DNA from: Pyrinomonadaceae bacterium
GTDB lineage: Bacteria > Acidobacteriota > Blastocatellia > Pyrinomonadales > Pyrinomonadaceae
Assembly (NCBI GenBank): GCA_013812565.1
Contig: JACCTF010000625.1
Location: 1-7,701, forward strand
Direction: 5' to 3'
Length of the DNA stretch: 7,701 nucleotides
The position numbers and the translations under genes are program-made. Below the pieces are notes generated by a model, which saw nothing but the letters and a program-made list of their open reading frames with translations, was not told the DNA's origin and searched no databases. Below, in pieces: positions 6,617-7,701 of the stretch; within the stretch, counting starts at the first letter, position 1; the number at the start of each line of letters is the position of its first letter.

Positions 6617-6647
6617 GTGGTGTGAGATAAAGCTTGGATCTCACCAC
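6617..6647. repeat. Bulged hairpin in the uxuA leader
   Basis: GTGG (6617-6620) and TGAGAT (6623-6628) pair with ATCTCA (6638-6643) and CCAC (6644-6647), with a 2-nt bulge TG and a 9-nt loop. The right arm runs into a series of CACAGAG units. It is the third structure in the gap between the receptor gene and uxuA. Confidence 0.4.
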
Positions 6648-6732
6648 AGAGGCACAGAGGACCACAGAGATAACACACGGGCCACAGAGAAGAACTGATT
6701 TAACTCTGTGGCCCGTGTGTCATCTCTGTGGT
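6645..6732 (-). repeat. CACAGAG repeat cluster with a 29-bp-arm hairpin
   Basis: CACAGAG occurs in direct orientation at 6645, 6653, 6663 and 6683, and inverted at 6704 and 6724. The last four units lie in a long inverted repeat: arm 6661-6689 pairs with arm 6704-6732, 28 of 29 positions, around a 14-nt loop. The single mismatch (A6672 against C6721) becomes a G-U pair in the minus-strand transcript, so RNA made in the direction of the genes can pair along the whole stem. It lies 68 bp beyond the receptor stop and 98 bp before the uxuA start. It could act as a transcription barrier, attenuator or RNase-blocking stem, or be a small dispersed palindromic element. There is no T-tract. Confidence 0.75.
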
Positions 6733-6741
6733 GCAATCCGC

Positions 6742-6793
6742 CTCGCCCAACTCAACACATAATTGTCCTGCGGACGTATGTGGTTGAGACGAG
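6742..6793 (-). terminator. Hairpin just after the TonB-dependent receptor stop
   Basis: CTCG (6742-6745) pairs with CGAG (6790-6793), CTCAAC (6751-6756) pairs with GTTGAG (6783-6788), and CACAT/ATGTG extends that stem with a bulge. GTCC (6765-6768) and GGAC (6772-6775) close a 3-nt loop inside. It starts 7 bp beyond the receptor stop codon, the place expected of a 3' end structure. The missing U-tract argues against a classical intrinsic terminator, so the terminator label is tentative. Confidence 0.35.
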
Positions 6794-6800
6794 CCATTCG

Positions 6801-7701
6801 TCAGAAGATGTACTTCAACCCGAATTGCAGTTCGCGCATGCCGCGCGTGCCGCTGATGATCCCGAAGTTCGGGCTGATGATCGAAGCGACCGGATTCCCC
6901 CAGTTCGGATGGTTCGGCGCGTTGAACATTTCGAACCGGAATTGGATGTTCTGATCTTCCTTGAAGCGGAAGTTCTTCAGCAGGGACATATCCCACTGGA
7001 TGAGTCCGGGGCCGATCAGAGTATTACGCCCGACGTTCCCGTGTGTGCCGAAAGGTTGCAGGACGAAAGCCCTCGTGTTGAACCAACGCGCCGGCCCCCG
7101 CTCGTCGCGCGGCAACGCAACCTCTTGCCCGGTCGCGTTCGGCCGATCAAACCCCGCGCCGGTGTTCGACTGGTCGCGCCCGCCGGTCGAAACCGTGATC
7201 GGAAATCCGGTCTGTAAATTGAGGATCGAACCGAGCTCCCAGCCGCCGACAAGCGCTCCCACAACTCCGCCGCGATCCAAAAACCTTCGCCCGCTCCCGA
7301 ACGGCAGTTCATACAGCAGCGAACTAACCGCCCGGTGCGCCACGTGAAAACTCGACAGTCCGCGCTCGGCCGCCAGGTTGTAGCTGTTCTGCGGGAAAAG
7401 GGTGTCGCCGTCATGAGTGCGGATGGCGCTGCCGTTGTCAATCGACTTCGACCAGGTGTAGCCGACCACGAACGTCGCGCCCTGACTGTAGCGCTTCTGC
7501 AGCTTCGCGCTGAGGCCGTTGTAGTTTGCTTTGGCGCTGCCGTCCACTTCCTGAATGCGGCCGAACTCCGGGTAGGGCGCGCGCGACAGAACCGTGCCCG
7601 TTGGGCCGGGGATCGATTCGTTGAAGGCGCGCAGAGATTCGAGCTTGCGGCTGATCGAACCGAGGTAGCCGACTTCAAGCACAATTTCACGGCCGAGGTC
7701 G
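6801..7701 (-). CDS. TonB-dependent receptor, Oar-like, C-terminal part (partial)
   Basis: Only the last 299 residues lie in the window; the N-terminal carboxypeptidase-like domain, plug and first strands are beyond 7701, and the frame is open to the edge. The segment is an outer-membrane beta-barrel with alternating polar and hydrophobic strands. It carries blocks seen in the large acidobacterial Oar-like receptor family: YNGLSAKLQKRYSQG, GYTWSKSID, YELPFGSGRRF, GGWELGSILNLQTGFPI, and RFEMFNAPNHPNWGNP close to the end. The final residues LKYIF end in the C-terminal aromatic expected for BamA recognition. Such receptors take up large or complexed substrates, powered by TonB. Its place just upstream of a sugar-acid cluster suggests import of the oligosaccharide or glycan that yields the acids, but a 238-bp structured gap separates them and the substrate is not readable. 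Confidence 0.9.
   Translation of the reverse strand, partial: DLGREIVLEVGYLGSISRKLESLRAFNESIPGPTGTVLSRAPYPEFGRIQEVDGSAKANYNGLSAKLQKRYSQGATFVVGYTWSKSIDNGSAIRTHDGDTLFPQNSYNLAAERGLSSFHVAHRAVSSLLYELPFGSGRRFLDRGGVVGALVGGWELGSILNLQTGFPITVSTGGRDQSNTGAGFDRPNATGQEVALPRDERGPARWFNTRAFVLQPFGTHGNVGRNTLIGPGLIQWDMSLLKNFRFKEDQNIQFRFEMFNAPNHPNWGNPVASIISPNFGIISGTRGMRELQFGLKYIF

Noticed and set aside
6645..6732. CRISPR array from the CACAGAG repeats
   Set aside because: Units are 7 bp, spacing is irregular, and orientation switches between direct and inverted. There are no spacers and no cas genes.
6563..6800. Riboswitch in the uxuA leader
   Set aside because: The structures are simple stems made from repeated CACAGAG units and palindromes. 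I see no conserved aptamer core of a known class.

Overview
All protein-coding content in this window lies on the minus strand. Gene style points to Acidobacteriota: the partial gene at the right edge is the C-terminal barrel of an Oar-like TonB-dependent receptor of the type greatly expanded in that phylum, and the gaps carry short 'CACAGAG'-, 'AGTGATGAG'- and 'TTCGGAGT'-type repeats. The class cannot be settled from the window.

Layout in the direction of transcription (high to low coordinates): C-terminal 299 residues of a TonB-dependent receptor (6801-7701); a 238-bp gap with three hairpin structures and two palindromes; a mannonate dehydratase (UxuA) homologue with an RR-containing leader (5456-6562); an MFS anion:cation symporter-type sugar-acid permease (4058-5353); a 5-dehydro-4-deoxyglucarate dehydratase, KdgD (3084-3989); a fumarylacetoacetate-hydrolase-fold protein that most resembles 2-keto-3-deoxy-D-arabinonate dehydratase, KdaD (2153-2983); a 2,5-dioxovalerate (alpha-ketoglutaric semialdehyde) dehydrogenase interrupted by one in-frame amber codon (394-1983); and the degraded C-terminal end of a DDE transposase (79-393).

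The five metabolic genes read as one sugar-acid catabolic cluster. The permease would import an aldonate, uronate or aldarate. KdgD (from hexarates) and the KdaD-like enzyme (from pentonates) both form alpha-ketoglutaric semialdehyde. The aldehyde dehydrogenase would then oxidise that to alpha-ketoglutarate for the TCA cycle. The UxuA homologue is the only aldonate-dehydratase candidate here, but its textbook product (2-keto-3-deoxygluconate) feeds neither downstream enzyme, so its substrate is an open question.

The two strongest oddities are the amber codon, six codons before the catalytic cysteine of the shared last enzyme in an otherwise intact frame, and an inverted repeat of a different family in every gap between the operon genes. 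I see no CRISPR array, tRNA, rRNA or recognisable new defence or mobile system.
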